A DNA stretch of 64,000 bases, taken from NCBI RefSeq assembly GCF_001279725.1, contig NZ_LGDE01000057.1, positions 55,520-119,519 on the forward strand, read 5' to 3'. The notes below the pieces were generated by a model. It was not told the DNA's origin, did no database searches, and saw nothing but the letters and a program-made list of their open reading frames with translations. Below are positions 1 through 13,461 of this stretch, in pieces; position 1 is the first letter of the stretch; each line of letters opens with the position of its first letter. This DNA comes from Streptomyces sp. WM4235. GTDB lineage: Bacteria > Actinomycetota > Actinomycetes > Streptomycetales > Streptomycetaceae. A program made the position numbers and the translations under genes.

Positions 1-7
1 GGGACAC
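1..7 (-). CDS. metK: metK start, cut by window edge
   Basis: Only the first two codons would lie in the window. On the minus strand a GTG at 7-5 is followed by TCC, and a GGGAG Shine-Dalgarno lies a few bases upstream (about 13-17). Streptomyces S-adenosylmethionine synthetase begins Met-Ser-Arg, and metK follows coaBC in streptomycetes, so context supports this call. It remains an inference because almost no coding sequence is visible. Confidence 0.4.
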
Positions 8-201
8 AACGCTCCCTGGGGTTGCAGCGGCTGCTGGCTGATCATTTGGCGGAACCACATCGGGGGCTGCGCCCGATCACGTTCCGAGTGCAGTTTATCG
101 GTCGCCGCCGTCTGTCGGACCACCCGTCTCGCCTTGTGGGAGCCGTGTGACCTGCGGCACTCCATTCTGACCCAGGAGCATGTCTGCGGGAAGCGTCCCA
201 T

Positions 202-1431
202 TCAGGCGCGTCGTGGCGCGAATCGGTGCGCGACGTGATCCCAGATCACGTCGGCCAGTACGTCCTTCGGACCATACGGCACCGCCGTCTCAGCCCCATC
301 GGAAGCGAGGACGACCGCCTCGTTCTCCTCCGAACCGAAGGTCTTGCTCTCGCCCACTTCATTGACGACGAGAAGGTCGCATCCCTTGCGGCGGAGTTTC
401 GCACGTCCGTTCGCGAGCACGTCGTCCGTTTCGGCGGCGAATCCCACCACGACCTGCCCCTCCCGGGCCCGGTCGGCGGAGACCTCCGCGAGGACGTCGG
501 GGTTGCGCACGAGGGCCACCGGTTCGGGCTCCTGCCCGTCCTTCTTCTTGATCTTTCCGTCCGCGTAGCGGGCGGGCCGGAAGTCGGCGACGGCGGCGGC
601 CATCACCACCGCGTCGGCCTCGGCGGCGGCCTTGAGGACCGCCTCCCGCAGCTGGAGGGCCGTGCCCACCCGTACGACGTCCACCCCGGCCGGGTCGGGC
701 AGCGCGGTGTTGGCCGCGACCAGCGTGACGCGGGCGCCGCGGGCGACGGCGGTGCGGGCGAGCGCGTAGCCCTGCTTGCCGGAGGAACGGTTGCCGAGGA
801 ACCGGACGGGGTCGAGCGGCTCCCGGGTGCCGCCGGCGCTGATCACCACGTGCCGGCCGGCGAGGTCGGGTCCGGCGGCGCCGTCCGCGCGGCCGGCGCC
901 CCGCAGGACGTGGCGGCAGACCTCGTAGATCTCCTCGGGGTCGGGCAGTCGCCCCTTGCCGGTGTCCTTGCCGGTGAGCCGGCCGACGGCGGGCTCGATG
1001 ACGACGGCGCCCCGACGGCGCAGCGTGGCCACGTTCTCCTGGGTGGCGGGGTGCTCCCACATCTCGGTGTGCATCGCGGGTGCGAAGACGACCGGACAGC
1101 GCGCGGTGAGCAGGGTGTTCGTCAGGAGGTCGTCCGCGAGCCCGTGGGCGGCCTTGGCGAGCATGTCGGCGGTGGCGGGCGCGACGACCACCAGGTCGGC
1201 CGACTGGCCGATGCGCACGTGCGGCACCTCGTGCACGGTCTCCCAGACCTGCTGGGAGGCCGGGTTGCCGGAGAGCGCGGCCCAGGTGGCCTCGCCGACG
1301 AAGTTGAGGGAGGCCGCGGTGGGCACCACCCGTACGTCGTGCCCGGACTCGGTCAGCCGACGCAGCAGCTCACAGGCCTTGTAGGCGGCGATTCCGCCAC
1401 TGACCCCCAGCACGACCCTCGGCTTGCCCAC
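202..1431 (-). CDS. coaBC: Bifunctional CoaBC (PPCDC / PPC synthetase)
   Basis: The product condenses 4'-phosphopantothenate with cysteine and decarboxylates the result to 4'-phosphopantetheine in coenzyme A synthesis. About 409 residues. The N-terminal flavoprotein decarboxylase half opens with a GVSGGIAAYK nucleotide-binding motif. The C-terminal synthetase half contains SAGGTREPLDPVRFLGNRSS. The start is taken at the GTG at 1431-1429 because an AAGGGGAG Shine-Dalgarno lies 6 bp upstream; a GTG at 1434 is also possible, and longer frames have no better ribosome site. It follows rpoZ and precedes metK, as in other actinobacteria. Confidence 0.95.
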   Translation of the reverse strand: MGKPRVVLGVSGGIAAYKACELLRRLTESGHDVRVVPTAASLNFVGEATWAALSGNPASQQVWETVHEVPHVRIGQSADLVVVAPATADMLAKAAHGLADDLLTNTLLTARCPVVFAPAMHTEMWEHPATQENVATLRRRGAVVIEPAVGRLTGKDTGKGRLPDPEEIYEVCRHVLRGAGRADGAAGPDLAGRHVVISAGGTREPLDPVRFLGNRSSGKQGYALARTAVARGARVTLVAANTALPDPAGVDVVRVGTALQLREAVLKAAAEADAVVMAAAVADFRPARYADGKIKKKDGQEPEPVALVRNPDVLAEVSADRAREGQVVVGFAAETDDVLANGRAKLRRKGCDLLVVNEVGESKTFGSEENEAVVLASDGAETAVPYGPKDVLADVIWDHVAHRFAPRRA

Positions 1432-1475
1432 CACACACTCCCCTTCGCGGAACATCACTGACACCCATGACACAC

Positions 1476-1508
1476 CACAGGCCCGACAGATGTTCTGCCG
1501 GGCCTGTG
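1476..1508 (-). terminator. Hairpin between rpoZ and coaBC
   Basis: Two 15-nt arms (1476-1490 and 1494-1508) pair at 14 of 15 positions around a 3-nt loop. There is no T-tract. Streptomyces terminators often lack one, so this could be a terminator, an attenuator or an RNA-processing site below rpoZ. Confidence 0.55.
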
Positions 1509-1528
1509 ATGAAACGAATTCTCGGTGC

Positions 1529-1801
1529 TTACTGAGCCGGGGCCTCGATGGCCTCGGAGGTCAGCAGACCCGCGTTGATCTCGCGCAGCGCGATCGAAAG
1601 CGGCTTCTCGTGGACGTGGGTGTCCACCAGCGGGCCGACGTACTCAAGCAGGCCCTCGCCGAGCTGCGAGTAGTACGCGTTGATCTGACGGGCACGCTTG
1701 GCCGCGTAGATCACGAGGCTGTACTTCGAGTCGGTGGCCTCGAGCAGCTCGTCGATCGGCGGGTTGATGATGCCCTCGGGCGCAGTCATGGAAGAGGACA
1801 C
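1529..1801 (-). CDS. rpoZ: RNA polymerase omega subunit
   Basis: Omega is the small RNA polymerase subunit that helps assemble beta-prime. The protein is 90 residues, the usual length in streptomycetes, and has the conserved segment [19 protein letters not shown] followed by the AAKRARQIN helix. The GTG start at 1801 has a GGAAGGT ribosome site about 6 bp upstream; a later ATG (1789) has no equally good site. It lies 61 bp downstream of gmk, in the conserved mihF-gmk-rpoZ-coaBC order. Confidence 0.96.
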   Translation of the reverse strand: MSSSMTAPEGIINPPIDELLEATDSKYSLVIYAAKRARQINAYYSQLGEGLLEYVGPLVDTHVHEKPLSIALREINAGLLTSEAIEAPAQ

Positions 1802-1862
1802 GCTCTACCTTCCGAAGATGGGTGAAGATTCAAACATCGATCGAAAGAACATCGATCAACGA

Positions 1863-2426
1863 TCAGACAACTTCCATCAAGGCTAGCAGCTCGCGCGCCA
1901 CGTCCTCGACGGAGGTGTTGACGAGGGTGGTGTCGAACTCCGATTCGGCAGCGAGTTCGACGCGGGCCGCGCCGAGTCGACGCTCGATGACCTCGGCCGA
2001 CTCGGTCCCGCGACCGGTGAGCCGGCGGACCAGCTCCTCCCAGCTCGGCGGGGCGAGAAAGACCAGCTGGGCTTCGGGCATGGACTCGCGGACGAGTCGG
2101 GCGCCCTGGAGGTCGATCTCCAGCAGGACCGGCTCGCCGTTCTCCAGGCGTTCCAGTACCGCGCCGCGCGGTGTGCCGTAGCGGTTGCCCGCGAACTCGG
2201 CCCACTCCAGCAGCTCGCCATTGGCGATCAGCTTGTCGAACTCGTCGTCGTTGACGAAGAAGTAGTGGACTCCGTGTCGCTCACCGGGCCGCGGCTTGCG
2301 GGTGGTGGCCGACACCGAGAGCCATACCTCGGGGTGAACCTTGCGCATATGCGCGACGACCGTGCTCTTGCCGACCCCCGAGGGGCCGGAGAGCACGGTC
2401 AGCCGCGGACGAACCTCTGCTGCCAT
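1863..2426 (-). CDS. gmk: Guanylate kinase
   Basis: Phosphorylates GMP to GDP with ATP. About 187 residues from the ATG at 2426, close to the family norm. The P-loop GPSGVGKS is at residues 14-21 and the GMP-binding region ([11 protein letters not shown], then VHYFFV) follows. The C-terminus is helical and ends LLALMEVV. The frame stays open further upstream, but homology begins near RPRLTVLSG, so the short start is preferred; its ribosome site is weak. The downstream neighbour is rpoZ. Confidence 0.95.
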   Translation of the reverse strand: MAAEVRPRLTVLSGPSGVGKSTVVAHMRKVHPEVWLSVSATTRKPRPGERHGVHYFFVNDDEFDKLIANGELLEWAEFAGNRYGTPRGAVLERLENGEPVLLEIDLQGARLVRESMPEAQLVFLAPPSWEELVRRLTGRGTESAEVIERRLGAARVELAAESEFDTTLVNTSVEDVARELLALMEVV

Positions 2427-2487
2427 AGAGCGATTATCCAGCTTCTCGGGACTGCCTGAGAACGCCGGGAGAACTTCGTGCGAAGCC

Positions 2488-2811
2488 TCAGGCGGGCTTG
2501 CCGCCGAACTCACGCTCCAGAGAGGCGATCTGGTTGGAGCCGAGACCTCGAACACGTCGAGACTCGGAGATGCCGAGGCGCTCCATGATCTGCTTGGCGC
2601 GGACCTTGCCCACGCCGGGGAGGGACTCCAGAAGAGCGGAGACCTTCATCTTGCCGATGACGTCGTTCTCCTGGCCCAGCTTGATGACGTCATGGAGGGA
2701 GGCGCCGGAATGCTTGAGTCGATTCTTCACCTCGGCCCGCTCCCGGCGAGCCGCGGCGGCCTTTTCGAGCGCTGCTGCGCGCTGTTCAGGGGTAAGGGGC
2801 GGAAGAGCCAC
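2488..2811 (-). CDS. mihF: Actinobacterial integration host factor (mIHF/sIHF)
   Basis: Nucleoid-associated DNA-binding protein of actinobacteria, unrelated to HU-type IHF. It acts on chromosome compaction and, in Streptomyces, on development and antibiotic production. 107 residues from the GTG at 2811, preceded by a GAGGTGA ribosome site. It has an Ala/Arg-rich N-terminal helix ([17 protein letters not shown]) and a helix-two-turn-helix core with [19 protein letters not shown]. It is separated from pyrF by a strong terminator, so it probably has its own promoter in 2812-3124. Confidence 0.95.
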   Translation of the reverse strand: MALPPLTPEQRAAALEKAAAARRERAEVKNRLKHSGASLHDVIKLGQENDVIGKMKVSALLESLPGVGKVRAKQIMERLGISESRRVRGLGSNQIASLEREFGGKPA

Positions 2812-3124
2812 GCCTACGTCACCTCGGATGTCGAACTGTCGGATACGGACCGGCGGGATGCCGGAAGGCATCACACCAGGCGAGCCCCCGAACAGCGGTG
2901 GTGCTCGATCGCTGCTCGTTCACTCTGGTCGGAGACTAGCGGCCAAGGCCGCTCCCGTCAGCGAGAACGGACGAAAAGTCCTGGTCAGCCTTCGCCGAAC
3001 CGTACATCACGGACAAACTACCTCGGTTTTGTCCGGTGAAGGACGTTCGAATTTCGTCAAGCAGTGCGACGTGTCCCGCCCACGGCTCCCCGAACGGCCC
3101 CGTTCCGCGCCCCGAGGCCGCCCC
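2812..3124 (-). promoter_or_regulatory. mihF upstream region
   Basis: This is the non-coding stretch between mihF and the pyrF terminator. It is less GC-rich than its surroundings and presumably holds the mihF promoter and leader, although I cannot pick a convincing -35/-10 pair. It contains an imperfect inverted repeat with arms GGACAAA (3011-3017) and TTTGTCC (3028-3034), which could be an operator. Confidence 0.45.
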
Positions 3125-3168
3125 GTGGGCGGGGCCGACGTGATCCGCGTCACGTCGGCCCCGCCCAC
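3125..3168 (-). terminator. Terminator of the pyr operon (after pyrF)
   Basis: Perfect 19-bp inverted repeat (3125-3143 with 3150-3168) around a 6-nt loop, placed 15 bp beyond the pyrF stop codon. It is a strong GC-rich hairpin separating the pyrimidine operon from mihF. Confidence 0.85.
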
Positions 3169-3182
3169 CGCCCCGCCGGGGT

Positions 3183-4028
3183 TCAGGCCGACGCCACCGC
3201 GGTCCGGACCTCGTCCGCGAAACGGGCCGCCGCGGCGCGCAGCGCACCCGCGTCGGGACCGTGCTTCAGCACGCCGCGCGACACGTTCGGCACGACGTTG
3301 CGCACGGCGGCCCCGAACACGCCCGGGAGGTCGGCCGCGGTCGCGCCCTGCGCGCCGATGCCCGGGGCCAGCAGCGGCCCGTTGATGTCCAGGTCGAAGG
3401 AGGACAGGTCCCCCAGGGTGGCGCCCACCACCGCGCCGAAGGAGCCCATGGGGGTGGCGCCCGCGTTCTCGGCCGCCAGGTGTCCCAGCATGGTGGCGCC
3501 GATCGTGCGACCGTCCTCGCGCACCGCGCGCTGGACCTCCGCGCCCTCCGGGTTCGAGGTCAGGGCCAGCACGAACAGGCCGGCGCCCGACGCGCGCGCC
3601 AGGTCCACCGCCGGGGCCAACGAGCCGTAGCCCAGGTACGGGGAGACCGTCAGCGCGTCGGAGAACAGCGGCGAGGACGGCGACAGGAAGGTCTCCGCGT
3701 ACGCGGCCATCGTCGAACCGATGTCCCCGCGCTTGGCGTCCATGACGACCAGGGTGCCCGCCGCCCGGGCGTCCGCGACGGTCCGCTCCAGCACCGCGAT
3801 GCCGCGCGACCCGAACCGCTCGAAGAAGGCGGCCTGCGGCTTGAAGACCGCGACCTCCTGCGCCAGCGCCTCGACGACCGTGCGGGAGAACTTCTCCAGC
3901 CCCGCGATGTCGTCGTCCAGGCCCCAGGAGGCCAGCAGGGCGGCGTGCGGGTCGATGCCGACGCACAGCGGGCCCCGGGAGTCCATCGCCGCGCGCAGGC
4001 GGGCACCGAAGGGGGTCACAGAGGTCAC
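3183..4028 (-). CDS. pyrF: Orotidine 5'-phosphate decarboxylase
   Basis: Decarboxylates OMP to UMP, the last step of de novo UMP synthesis. About 281 residues, of the larger actinobacterial OMPdecase type. The catalytic signature MDAKRGDIGSTM (Lys/Asp pair) is present, as is a substrate-binding segment near VPNVSRGVLKHG. The GTG start at 4028 overlaps the pyrD stop by 4 bp (GTGA), implying translational coupling; a second GTG at 4019 is possible. It is the last gene of the pyr operon. Confidence 0.95.
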   Translation of the reverse strand: MTSVTPFGARLRAAMDSRGPLCVGIDPHAALLASWGLDDDIAGLEKFSRTVVEALAQEVAVFKPQAAFFERFGSRGIAVLERTVADARAAGTLVVMDAKRGDIGSTMAAYAETFLSPSSPLFSDALTVSPYLGYGSLAPAVDLARASGAGLFVLALTSNPEGAEVQRAVREDGRTIGATMLGHLAAENAGATPMGSFGAVVGATLGDLSSFDLDINGPLLAPGIGAQGATAADLPGVFGAAVRNVVPNVSRGVLKHGPDAGALRAAAARFADEVRTAVASA

Positions 4029-5134
4029 AGCGAGGCCTTCCGGGTCTCGGCGCCCACCGCGTCGGCGAGCGAGTCGTACGGGCTGTCCGCGAGGCGGGCG
4101 GCCAGGCCGCGGTGAATGGCGCGGGAGTAGAGCGGACCCTCGTAGACGAAGGCGCTGTAACCCTGGATCAGCGTCGCGCCGGCCAGGATCCGCTGCCAGG
4201 CGTCCTCGGCGTTCTCGATGCCGCCGACGCCCACGAGGACCAGGCGGTCGCCCACGCGGGCGTACAGCCGCCTGAGGACCTCCAGAGAGCGTTCCTTGAC
4301 GGGCGCGCCGGACAGGCCGCCGGTCTCCTTCACCAGGGCGGGGGCGGACTTCAGGCCCAGGCCCTCGCGCGCGATGGTCGTGTTGGTGGCGATGATGCCG
4401 TCGAGGCCGAGTTCCAGGGCCAGGTCGGCGACCGCGTCCACGTCCTCGTCGGCGAGGTCGGGGGCGATCTTGACCAGCAGCGGGACCCGGCGGTCGGTGA
4501 CGACCCGGTCCGCGGCCTCCCGTACGGCCGTCAGCAGCGGGCGCAGGGACTCGGTGGCCTGGAGGTTGCGCAGGCCCGGGGTGTTCGGCGAGGAGACGTT
4601 CACGACGAGGTAGTCGGCGTGGCGGGCGAGCCGCTCGGTGGAGGCGACGTAGTCCGCCGCGGCCTCCGCCTCCGGGACGACCTTCGTCTTGCCGATGTTC
4701 ACGCCGACCACGGTCTTGAAGACGGGGTTGCGGGCGGCCAGCCGGGCGGCGACGGCCTGCGAGCCCTCGTTGTTGAAGCCCATGCGGTTGATCAGGGCGC
4801 GGTCGGGGACCAGCCGGAAGAGCCGCTTCCTGGGGTTGCCCGGCTGCGCCTGGGCGGTGACGGTGCCGATCTCGACGTGGTCGAAGCCGAGCATCGCCAT
4901 GCCGTCGATGGCGACCGCGTTCTTGTCGAAGCCCGCCGCGAGACCGAAGGGGCCGTGCATGCGCAGGCCCAGGGCCTCGGTGCGCAGCTCCTTGTGGCGG
5001 GGCGCGAGCCGGCCGGCGACGAAGGTCCGCAGCACGGGGGTGCGGGCCGCGAGACGGATCCAGCGGAAGGCCAGGTGGTGCGCCTGCTCCGGGTCCATGC
5101 GCTTGAAGACGAGGTTGAAGAACAGTTTGTACAT
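4025..5134 (-). CDS. pyrD: Dihydroorotate dehydrogenase, class 2 (quinone)
   Basis: Oxidises dihydroorotate to orotate, passing electrons through FMN to membrane quinone. About 369 residues. The N-terminal amphipathic segment [21 protein letters not shown] is typical of membrane-associated class 2 enzymes. The catalytic serine lies in [14 protein letters not shown], and FMN-binding Gly-rich segments occur near the C-terminus ([11 protein letters not shown]). The start MYKLF at 5134 is preferred over the ATG at 5161, which overlaps the upstream hairpin. An AAGGGA site lies about 11 bp upstream. Confidence 0.95.
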   Translation of the reverse strand: MYKLFFNLVFKRMDPEQAHHLAFRWIRLAARTPVLRTFVAGRLAPRHKELRTEALGLRMHGPFGLAAGFDKNAVAIDGMAMLGFDHVEIGTVTAQAQPGNPRKRLFRLVPDRALINRMGFNNEGSQAVAARLAARNPVFKTVVGVNIGKTKVVPEAEAAADYVASTERLARHADYLVVNVSSPNTPGLRNLQATESLRPLLTAVREAADRVVTDRRVPLLVKIAPDLADEDVDAVADLALELGLDGIIATNTTIAREGLGLKSAPALVKETGGLSGAPVKERSLEVLRRLYARVGDRLVLVGVGGIENAEDAWQRILAGATLIQGYSAFVYEGPLYSRAIHRGLAARLADSPYDSLADAVGAETRKASL

Positions 5135-5162
5135 CGTCCGAAATATCCCTTGTGCGCTCATG

Positions 5163-5201
5163 AAAGGGGGGACACCGGTCGCTGTGCCGGTGCCCCCCTT
5201 T
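5163..5201 (-). terminator. Hairpin between carB and pyrD
   Basis: Arms 5163-5178 and 5187-5201 form a 15-bp GC-rich stem with a single bulged A and an 8-nt loop. It lies within the operon, in the only sizeable gap between pyrC and pyrF. It may cause partial termination or stabilise a processed carB transcript end. Confidence 0.55.
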
Positions 5202-5212
5202 CGTACGGGCTG

Positions 5213-8513
<3,301 letters not shown>

Positions 8514-8521
<8 letters not shown>

Positions 8522-9662
8522 GCTCGGCCTCCATCAGGGATACGAAGCGGTCGAAGAGGTACGCGGCGTCGTGCGGGCCGGCGGCCGCCTCGGGGTGGTA
8601 CTGGACGGAGAAGGCGGGCTGGTCGAGCAGCCGCAGGCCTTCGACGACCTGGTCGTTCAGGCAGACGTGGGAGACCTCGGCGCGGCCGTAGGGGGTCTCG
8701 GAGACCTTGTCGAGGGGCGCGTCCACGGCGAAGCCGTGGTTGTGCGCGGTGACCTCGACCTTGCCGGTGCTGCGGTCCTGGACCGGCTGGTTGATGCCGC
8801 GGTGGCCGTACTTCAGCTTGTAGGTGCCGAAGCCGAGCGCGCGGCCCAGGATCTGGTTGCCGAAGCAGATGCCGAAGAGCGGGGTCTTGCGCTCCAGCAC
8901 GGCCCGCATGACGGCGACGGGGCCGTCGGCGGTGGCCGGGTCGCCCGGACCGTTGGAGAAGAACACGCCGTCCGGGGAGACCGCGTAGACGTCCTCGACG
9001 GTGGCGGTGGCGGGCAGCACGTGGACCTCGATGCCGCGCTCGGCCATCCGGTGCGGGGTCATGCCCTTGATGCCGAGGTCCACGGCGGCGACGGTGAACT
9101 TCTTCTCGCCGATCGCGGGGACGACGTACGCCTCCTTGGTGGCGACCTCGGCGGAGAGGTTCGCGCCCTTCATCTGCGGGGCGGCCTGCACCTTGGCCAG
9201 CAGCGCCTCGTCGCGGACGCCCTCCCAGGCCTCGCCGGAGAAGATGCCGACGCGCATGGCGCCGCGCTCGCGCAGGTGGCGGGTCAGGGCGCGGGTGTCG
9301 ATGCCGGAGATCCCGACGACGCCCTGCTTGACCAGCTCCTCGTCCAGCGAGCGCCGCGAGCGCCAGTTGGAGGGGACGCGGGCGGGGTCGCGCACGACGT
9401 AGCCGGCGACCCAGATGCGGGAGGACTCGGGGTCCTCGTCGTTCACGCCGGTGTTGCCGACGTGCGGGGCGGTCATCACGACGACCTGTCGGTGGTACGA
9501 CGGGTCGGTGAGGGTCTCCTGGTAGCCGGTCATGCCGGTGGAGAACACGGCCTCGCCGAAGGTCTCCCCCACAGCGCCGTAGGCGCGGCCGCGGAAGATC
9601 CGACCGTCCTCCAGGACGAGTACGGCGGGAGCTTTGGCTGCTCCCCTGGTGGAGGTCGTCAT
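8514..9662 (-). CDS. carA: Carbamoyl-phosphate synthase small subunit
   Basis: Glutaminase subunit that supplies ammonia to CarB. 382 residues. The N-terminal CPSase domain starts at [17 protein letters not shown]. The C-terminal class I amidotransferase domain has the nucleophile cysteine in [12 protein letters not shown] and the catalytic His/Glu in [11 protein letters not shown]. The ATG at 9662 overlaps the stop of the upstream PH-like gene (ATGA). The frame stays open far upstream, but that part is antisense-like and shows no homology. Confidence 0.98.
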
Positions 9663-10240
9663 CGTTCGGCGCCTTCCGTCGTGATGGATGAGTTCATGTG
9701 GTTGATCGCCTCGACCCAGGCGGCGTGTTCGGCCGCGCGGTCGGAGCGGAATCCGGAGTCGATCAGCTTGTCGCCGTGCGCCCATGTGACGACGAGCAGA
9801 CCGCCCTCGGTGAGTACCTTGCCCGCGATTCCCTTGTCGAGGCGGGCGCCGCGCAGCCGCGCGGCCGGTACGAAGAAGTCGGTGGCACCCGGTCGGACCA
9901 CGTCGAGGCCCGCGTCGGTGAGCGTGAGCTCCACCCGGCTGCGGACACCCAGGCCGTGGGCGACGATCCGGTCGAGCCACTGCCCGGCGGTGGTCGACCC
10001 GTGGTACCGGCCGGTCAGCGCCAGCCGGTGCTCGGGGAGACCGCTCGGGGCGGCGGGGAGTTCCGGCAGATCGCTCTGCAGGGCGCCGCGCCATTTCCAG
10101 CCCTGCCGCATCAGCCAGTACACGAACGCGATGAAGACGAGCAGACCGACGACCCACGAGATGCGTGCGCCCCAGTCCGTCACCTCCGCCGACTGTCGTT
10201 CGGCGGCCTCGGCGGCCAGTTGGATTACTGCAGGTGTCAC
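9659..10240 (-). CDS. PH-like membrane protein in the pyr operon
   Basis: 193 residues of unknown function. One transmembrane helix lies near residues 26-44 ([18 protein letters not shown]). A C-terminal domain of about 130 residues, rich in beta-strand pattern, resembles the PH-like domain that streptomycete annotations place between pyrC and carA. Its GTG start overlaps the pyrC stop (GTGA) and its stop overlaps the carA ATG (ATGA), so it is translated as part of the pyr operon. I infer no enzymatic role; it might tether or sense something linked to pyrimidine supply. Confidence 0.75.
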   Translation of the reverse strand: MTPAVIQLAAEAAERQSAEVTDWGARISWVVGLLVFIAFVYWLMRQGWKWRGALQSDLPELPAAPSGLPEHRLALTGRYHGSTTAGQWLDRIVAHGLGVRSRVELTLTDAGLDVVRPGATDFFVPAARLRGARLDKGIAGKVLTEGGLLVVTWAHGDKLIDSGFRSDRAAEHAAWVEAINHMNSSITTEGAER

Positions 10241-11523
10241 GCCAGCGTCCCGTCCACGACCGTTGCCCGGCCCCGCAGGAATGTGTGAGTGACGCGCCCC
10301 GGCAGCTCGCGGCCCTCGTAGGGCGTGTTGCGGCTGCGGGAGGCGAAGTGTGCGGGGTCCACGACACCACGGTACGAGGTGTCGACCAAGGTCAGGTTCG
10401 CGGGTTCACCTGCCGAGACGGGCCGGCCGTGGTTTTCCAGGCCGCCGATGCGCGCCGGGGCGAAGGACATCCGCTGGGCGACGCCCGCCCAGTCGAGGAG
10501 TCCGGTCTCCACCATCGTCTGCTGGACGACGGAGAGCGCGGTCTCCAGGCCCACCATTCCCATGGCGGCGGCGGCCCACTCGCAGTCCTTGTCCTCGTGC
10601 GGGTGCGGGGCGTGGTCGGTGGCGACGATGTCGATCGTGCCGTCGGCGAGCGCCTCGCGCAGGGCCAGCACGTCGCGCTCGGTGCGCAGCGGCGGGTTGA
10701 CCTTGTAGACCGCGTTGTACGAGCGGACGAGCTCGTCGGTGAGGAGCAGGTGGTGCGGGGTGACCTCGGCGGTGACGTCGATGCCGCGGGACTTGGCCCA
10801 GCGGACGATCTCGACGGAGCCGGCGGTGGAGAGGTGGCAGATGTGCACGCGGGAGCCGACGTGCTCGGCGAGGAGGACGTCGCGGGCGATGATCGACTCC
10901 TCGGCGACGGCGGGCCAGCCGCCGAGACCGAGTTCGGCGGAGACGACGCCCTCGTTCATCTGGGCGCCCTCGGTGAGGCGGGGCTCCTGGGCGTGCTGGG
11001 CGACGACGCCGCCGAAGGCCTTCACGTACTCCAGGGCGCGGCGCATGATCACGGCGTCGTCCACGCACTTGCCGTCGTCGGAGAAGACGGTGACGCGGGC
11101 GGCGGAGTCGTGCATCGCGCCGAGCTCGGCGAGCTGCTTGCCCTCCAGGCCGACGGTGACGGCGCCGATGGGCTGCACGTCGCAGTAGCCGGACTCCTTG
11201 CCGAGCCGCCAGACCTGCTCGACGACGCCGGCGGTGTCGGCGACCGGGAAGGTGTTCGCCATGGCGAAGACGGCGGTGTAGCCGCCGCTCGCGGCGGCGC
11301 GGGTGCCGGTCAGGACGGTCTCGGAGTCCTCGCGGCCGGGCTCGCGCAGGTGGGTGTGCAGGTCGACGAGGCCGGGGAGGAGGACCTGGCCCTCGGCCTC
11401 GATGACGGTCGCGCCCTCGGCGTCCAGGCCCGTGCCCACGGCGGCGATGGTCTCGCCGTCGATCAGGACGTCCTGCGCCTCGCCACCGAGTACCTTCGCG
11501 CCACGGATCAGGATCTTGCTCAT
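10237..11523 (-). CDS. pyrC: Dihydroorotase, type I
   Basis: Zinc amidohydrolase that cyclises carbamoyl aspartate to dihydroorotate. 428 residues. The metal-binding motif is [11 protein letters not shown] (near residue 54). Further ligands lie in VVAQHAQEP and [11 protein letters not shown], and the catalytic aspartate is in VATDHAPH. The ATG at 11523 shares one base with the pyrB stop (TAATG). It sits third in the operon after pyrR and pyrB. Confidence 0.97.
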   Translation of the reverse strand: MSKILIRGAKVLGGEAQDVLIDGETIAAVGTGLDAEGATVIEAEGQVLLPGLVDLHTHLREPGREDSETVLTGTRAAASGGYTAVFAMANTFPVADTAGVVEQVWRLGKESGYCDVQPIGAVTVGLEGKQLAELGAMHDSAARVTVFSDDGKCVDDAVIMRRALEYVKAFGGVVAQHAQEPRLTEGAQMNEGVVSAELGLGGWPAVAEESIIARDVLLAEHVGSRVHICHLSTAGSVEIVRWAKSRGIDVTAEVTPHHLLLTDELVRSYNAVYKVNPPLRTERDVLALREALADGTIDIVATDHAPHPHEDKDCEWAAAAMGMVGLETALSVVQQTMVETGLLDWAGVAQRMSFAPARIGGLENHGRPVSAGEPANLTLVDTSYRGVVDPAHFASRSRNTPYEGRELPGRVTHTFLRGRATVVDGTLA

Positions 11524-12512
11524 TACTTGCTCTCCTCGGTACGGGAAGCGGCGGGGGCGGTGACGGCGGGCTCGGAACCACCGAGCAGCAGGTACAGGAC
11601 GGCCATTCGGGTGGACACGCCGTTGGCGACCTGCTCGACGGCCGTGCAGCGGTCGGAGTCGGCGACCTCGGCGGTGATCTCCATGCCGCGGTTCATCGGG
11701 CCGGGGTGCATCACGATGGCGTGCTCGGGCATCTTCGCCATGCGGTCGCCGTTGAGCCCGTACCGGCGGGAGTACTCGCGCTCGGTCGGGAAGAAGGCGG
11801 CGTTCATGCGTTCGCGCTGCACACGCAGCATCATGACCGCGTCGGACTTCGGCAGCACCTCGTCGAGGCTGTACGAGACCTCGCAGGGCCAGCTCTCGAC
11901 GCCGATCGGGACGAGGGTGGGCGGGGCCACCACGGTGACCTCGGCGCCCAGCGTGTGGAGCAGCTGGACGTTGGAGCGGGCCACGCGGCTGTGCAGCACG
12001 TCGCCGACGATGGTGATCCGGCGGCCGTTCAGGTCCTTGCCGAGTCCGGCGTCGCGGCCGACGAGTCGGCGGCGCATGGTGAAGGCGTCCAGCAGGGCCT
12101 GGGTGGGGTGCTCGTGGGTGCCGTCGCCGGCGTTGACCACGGCGGAGTCGATCCAGCCGGAGGTCGCGAGCCGGTAGGGGGCGCCGGAGGCGTGGTGGCG
12201 GATGACGACCGCGTCCGCGCCCATGGCCTCCAGGGTCAGGGCGGTGTCCTTCAGGGATTCGCCCTTGGAAACCGAGGACCCCTTGGCGGAGAAGTTGATG
12301 ACGTCGGCGGACAGTCGTTTGGCGGCCGCCTCGAACGAGATCCGGGTGCGGGTCGAGTCCTCGAAGAAGAGGTTGACGACGGTCAGGCCGCGCAGGGTGG
12401 GCAGCTTCTTGATCGGCCGGTCCGCGACGCGGGCCATCTCCTCGGCGGTGTCGAGGATCAGGACGGCGTCGTCGCGCGTGAGATCGGCGGCCGAGATGAG
12501 GTGGCGCTTCAT
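11523..12512 (-). CDS. pyrB: Aspartate carbamoyltransferase catalytic chain
   Basis: Transfers the carbamoyl group from carbamoyl phosphate to aspartate. About 329 residues from the ATG at 12512, which has a GGAG site 7 bp upstream. The carbamoyl-phosphate motif is [13 protein letters not shown]. Further substrate-binding segments are [15 protein letters not shown] and [14 protein letters not shown]. No regulatory pyrI partner is visible. A 103-bp gap separates it from pyrR. Confidence 0.97.
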   Translation of the reverse strand: MKRHLISAADLTRDDAVLILDTAEEMARVADRPIKKLPTLRGLTVVNLFFEDSTRTRISFEAAAKRLSADVINFSAKGSSVSKGESLKDTALTLEAMGADAVVIRHHASGAPYRLATSGWIDSAVVNAGDGTHEHPTQALLDAFTMRRRLVGRDAGLGKDLNGRRITIVGDVLHSRVARSNVQLLHTLGAEVTVVAPPTLVPIGVESWPCEVSYSLDEVLPKSDAVMMLRVQRERMNAAFFPTEREYSRRYGLNGDRMAKMPEHAIVMHPGPMNRGMEITAEVADSDRCTAVEQVANGVSTRMAVLYLLLGGSEPAVTAPAASRTEESK

Positions 12513-12615
12513 CCGGGTGCTCCGTAGGTCAGGAGGGCAGGCAGGTGGACTGACTGGCGTGCGGGCAGGGCGTACCGCGGCGTGGACCCCGTGGAGGGCC
12601 GCGCGCCGGTGTGGG

Positions 12616-13258
<643 letters not shown>

Positions 13259-13355
13259 TCTGATCTACGCGTTCCACGGTACCAGGGCGATTCGGCGCTC
13301 CTCGCGCCGGGCCCGGGCCGGGGCCCTTGCGAGGGGGCGACGAAGACCATTCGGC

Positions 13356-13385
13356 TTGACGCATCCAAGTAACGCTGCGTAACCT
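13356..13385 (+). promoter_or_regulatory. bldD promoter
   Basis: A -35 hexamer TTGACG (13356-13361) and a -10 hexamer TAACCT (13380-13385) are separated by 18 bp. Transcription would start near 13392, giving a leader of about 70 nt before the bldD ATG. Confidence 0.65.
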
Positions 13386-13398
13386 CACAGTGAGTTAC
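13379..13398 (+). promoter_or_regulatory. BldD operator over the bldD -10
   Basis: GTAACCTCACAGTGAGTTAC is a near-perfect palindrome that contains the BldD-box core (TnAC..GTnA type, with TCAC-n-GTGA). It covers the -10 hexamer and probable start site. BldD is known to repress its own gene, so this is the expected autoregulatory site. Confidence 0.8.
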
Positions 13399-13461
13399 CA
13401 GCCGCGCGGCGGAGCCGCACGTTGTCCATGTCGTCACAGCGTCACAGCGTCCGGGAGCGTT

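Noticed and set aside
8..201. Possible SAM riboswitch upstream of metK
   Set aside because: I could not find the conserved core of a SAM-I or SAM-II element in this short region; only a ribosome site and start codon are visible.
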